A DNA stretch of 64,000 nucleotides from Pseudo-nitzschia pungens (Eukaryota; Bacillariophyta; Bacillariophyceae; Bacillariales; Bacillariaceae). This document shows, one piece after another, positions 62,152 to 64,000 of this stretch. Position 1 is the first letter of the stretch. The number at the start of each line of letters is the position of its first letter. The stretch lies in assembly GCA_037355855.1 (NCBI GenBank), contig CM074758.1, positions 5,615,001 through 5,679,000 on the forward strand, written 5' to 3'. The translations under genes were made by a program, and so were the position numbers. The notes under the pieces are model-generated. The model did no database searches, was not told where the DNA came from, and saw only the letters and a program-made list of their open reading frames with translations.

Positions 62152-62561
62152 TTTGCTCTGCAAGGTTGAACAGCAGTTCCAAAACGAGTGATCGATAAGC
62201 AGTTCAGGGAAACAATTAACCGAATGCAATAGGTACACATGTTATCAAATTTGAAACACAAGTTGACGATTTACAAAACGCATGTCAAAACGCATGTTCG
62301 ATTTACAAAACACATGCTATAAATTTTTTCAATGACTGACATCCCTTCCCCGACTAAAATTTGGATAAGTTTTTCGATTTTTAGATTCCGTTGGGAATTT
62401 TTTCAGAGTATCAGATTATGAAGGAGGAGGTTCGGCCCATTCATAATCTGATTTTGATTTTGCATTATTTGCATTAATTAGGACTAAATCGTCTCCCGAA
62501 AACCTAAACCGACCGTTATTATATAAACTTTTAATGCAATTAATGTTTTCAGGAATCACTC

Positions 62562-63513
62562 ATTAGTTTCGGAGATCATCTTCTGATAATAATATGGTTA
62601 TTATTATCGGTAAGGTTACCGTACAAACAATAAGATCAGTTATTGTTACCTTATCAGCGTAGGTGTACTACTACGAGGCAGAAACAATGCTCGCAACGAA
62701 AACAACCAGAAGCTCGGGGTACTACCGGTAAGCCTTAATACCTCATGGTAAGATTAAGGTTTATTACCGGTAAACCTTGCGTACCGGTAACCGTAAGGTA
62801 TTTTTTTTAGGGAAAAAACTATTAACTTACCGTAGTACGAAGTAATCTTAGTACGTACGGTACGGTAATTACTTGTAACCTTACTTCATAGTAGTAGTTC
62901 ATAATACGTACGAGTCCATACTCTTACCCTATGGTAAGACTTAATTTAACCATGCGAAGCACGATGTCGAATGCGGTAAAAACTAGTACGAAGTAACTTA
63001 AGTCTAAGCCTTACTACAAAATCCTGTTCTGTTCGGTCCCGAATTCGGAACTCGGGACCAATTTACGTAGACTAAAATTTGAATCAAAGGAGTCCATTTA
63101 CCTATCTTACTAGTTACTTCTTTTCTCTGCGCAGTCCATCGTCGTCTGCCAGCTTCCGACAATCATCGTTGCTGAAACTTGCATCCCAGTAGAAAGGAAC
63201 ATCCTTAGCATCAATACCGTCTTAGGCGTAGATATAATCTCAACAAACTCAAGGTGTGTGTTTTCGATGACGATGGTGGTCTTTCGAGTTTGCTAGTGGG
63301 GGTCGATTTACTGTTTGTAGAGATGGGTAACAGCGCCGCTCCGTAGTGAAATCTTGCGACGCGAACGAAAGGAAGGAAAGGGCGCCAACCATGCGACCAT
63401 GACGGTCGGTAGATCCCATCAGGTGTTGAGCAACATGTTGTGGTCCCTCGCGTTTTCTCAACATTCTTTCGCTTTTTTGCTACCTGTTGTTTAACACGAT
63501 CGCAACAGACAAG
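62562..63513. other. upstream region of RPL18A
   Basis: Rich in ACCGGTAA/TTACCGTA/GTACGG motifs (62600-62900), including GTAAGGTTACCGTAC at 62610. A pyrimidine-rich stretch precedes the start codon (63465-63490). No other gene seen. Confidence 0.55.
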
Positions 63514-64000
63514 ATGACTGTTGCCGGTATCATGCGTCAATTCCAAGTGGTTGGGCGAAAGGCCCCCACCGATGATGTTCCCAACCCAGAAGCGTACCGA
63601 ATGATCATTTTCGCTCCCAACTCCGTCATCGCCAAGTCAAAGTTCTGGTATTTCATGCACCAATTCCGAAAGATGAAGAAGACCACAGGTGAAATCTTGG
63701 ACTGCGTTGAGATTGTCGAGAAGAACACCAGAATCGTAAAGAACTACGGTATCTGGCTTCGCTACAACTCTCGTTCGGGAACCCACAATATGTACAGAGA
63801 GTTCCGAGATGTCGCCCTGACCGGAGCCGTCTCACAATTGTACGACGAGATGGCCGGACGTCACCGAGCCCGCCCTCGATCGATCCAGATCATCCGAACA
63901 GCTACTGTTGGTGCCAAGGACTTGAAGCGCCCCAACGGCATGCAATTCGCCCAGGCCAATGTCAAATTCCCTCTTCCCCACCGTGTCGCCAGTGGAAAGC
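63514..64000 (+). CDS. RPL18A: 60S ribosomal protein eL20 (L18a), 3' end cut by window
   Basis: Structural protein of the large ribosomal subunit. 162 codons are present from ATG 63514 (start MTVAGIMRQFQVVGRKAP). Family motifs are clear: YRMIIFAPNSVIAKSKFWYF, NYGIWLRYNSRSGTHNMYRE, GRHRARPRSIQIIRT, KFPLPHRVASGK. The family is about 176 residues, so roughly 14 are missing beyond the window. No intron in the visible part. Confidence 0.97.
   Translation, partial: MTVAGIMRQFQVVGRKAPTDDVPNPEAYRMIIFAPNSVIAKSKFWYFMHQFRKMKKTTGEILDCVEIVEKNTRIVKNYGIWLRYNSRSGTHNMYREFRDVALTGAVSQLYDEMAGRHRARPRSIQIIRTATVGAKDLKRPNGMQFAQANVKFPLPHRVASGK

Larger units (their letters stand above)
59290..62561. mobile_element. 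complete PIF/Harbinger transposon, 3,272 bp
   Basis: Terminal inverted repeats GAGTGATTCCTGAAAACA (18 bp, perfect) at 59290-59307 and 62544-62561, flanked by ATT on both sides (59287-59289, 62562-62564). Encodes both canonical proteins, a DDE transposase (plus) and a Myb/SANT-like DNA-binding protein (minus), convergent and intact. Likely autonomous or recently so. Confidence 0.92.

Overview
The window looks like nuclear DNA of a stramenopile, most probably a diatom. The genes are sparse and eukaryotic, with short GT-AG introns (about 80-365 bp). One secreted protein has the proline/serine/threonine-rich stalk typical of diatom cell-surface proteins. The transposons (PIF/Harbinger-like, MULE-like, a Copia-like gag fragment) are of kinds common in diatoms. 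No species can be named from the sequence alone.

Layout. 0-1.5 kb: a tRNA-like SINE candidate and a 182-bp satellite. 1.5-10.2 kb: a MULE-type transposase gene flanked by two unrecognised genes (299 and 1207 aa), possibly one large element. 10.3-20.9 kb: about ten kilobases of unrelated tandem arrays, one of them a diverged relative of the left satellite, ending in a 500-N assembly gap. 21.4-35.8 kb: host genes, namely a cupredoxin/stalk/transmembrane/PDZ receptor-like protein (spliced), a TSTD2/TrhO-type rhodanese (spliced), a conserved-looking 562-aa protein of unknown role, and the ubiquitin-activating enzyme E1 (three exons, complete).

36,346-50,370: the most interesting part. This 14,025-bp element has perfect 109-bp terminal inverted repeats and an ATT target duplication. 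It carries a DDE_Tnp_4 (PIF/Harbinger-like) transposase and at least five cargo genes. Three of these are diverged paralogues sharing a tryptophan-rich GWDP domain that I do not recognise. A retrotransposon gag fragment and a 1,473-bp direct duplication have produced a second, chimeric gag-transposase reading frame inside it.

50.4-64 kb: host genes WDR43/UTP5 (small-subunit processome), a FAM86-like methyltransferase (spliced) and an unrecognised 627-aa protein. Then come a 405-bp MITE and a complete two-gene PIF/Harbinger transposon (3,272 bp, 18-bp TIRs, ATT target duplication). The window ends in the gene for ribosomal protein eL20 (RPL18A), cut by the window edge about 14 codons short.

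How it fits together: the housekeeping genes (E1, UTP5, eL20, rhodanese) are intact islands separated by young transposons. The Harbinger element, the MITE and the 14-kb element share GAGT termini and ATT/AAT target duplications, so one transposition chemistry seems to have shaped the right half of the window. Many start codons were set at the first in-frame ATG, because the longest open frames begin at non-ATG codons.
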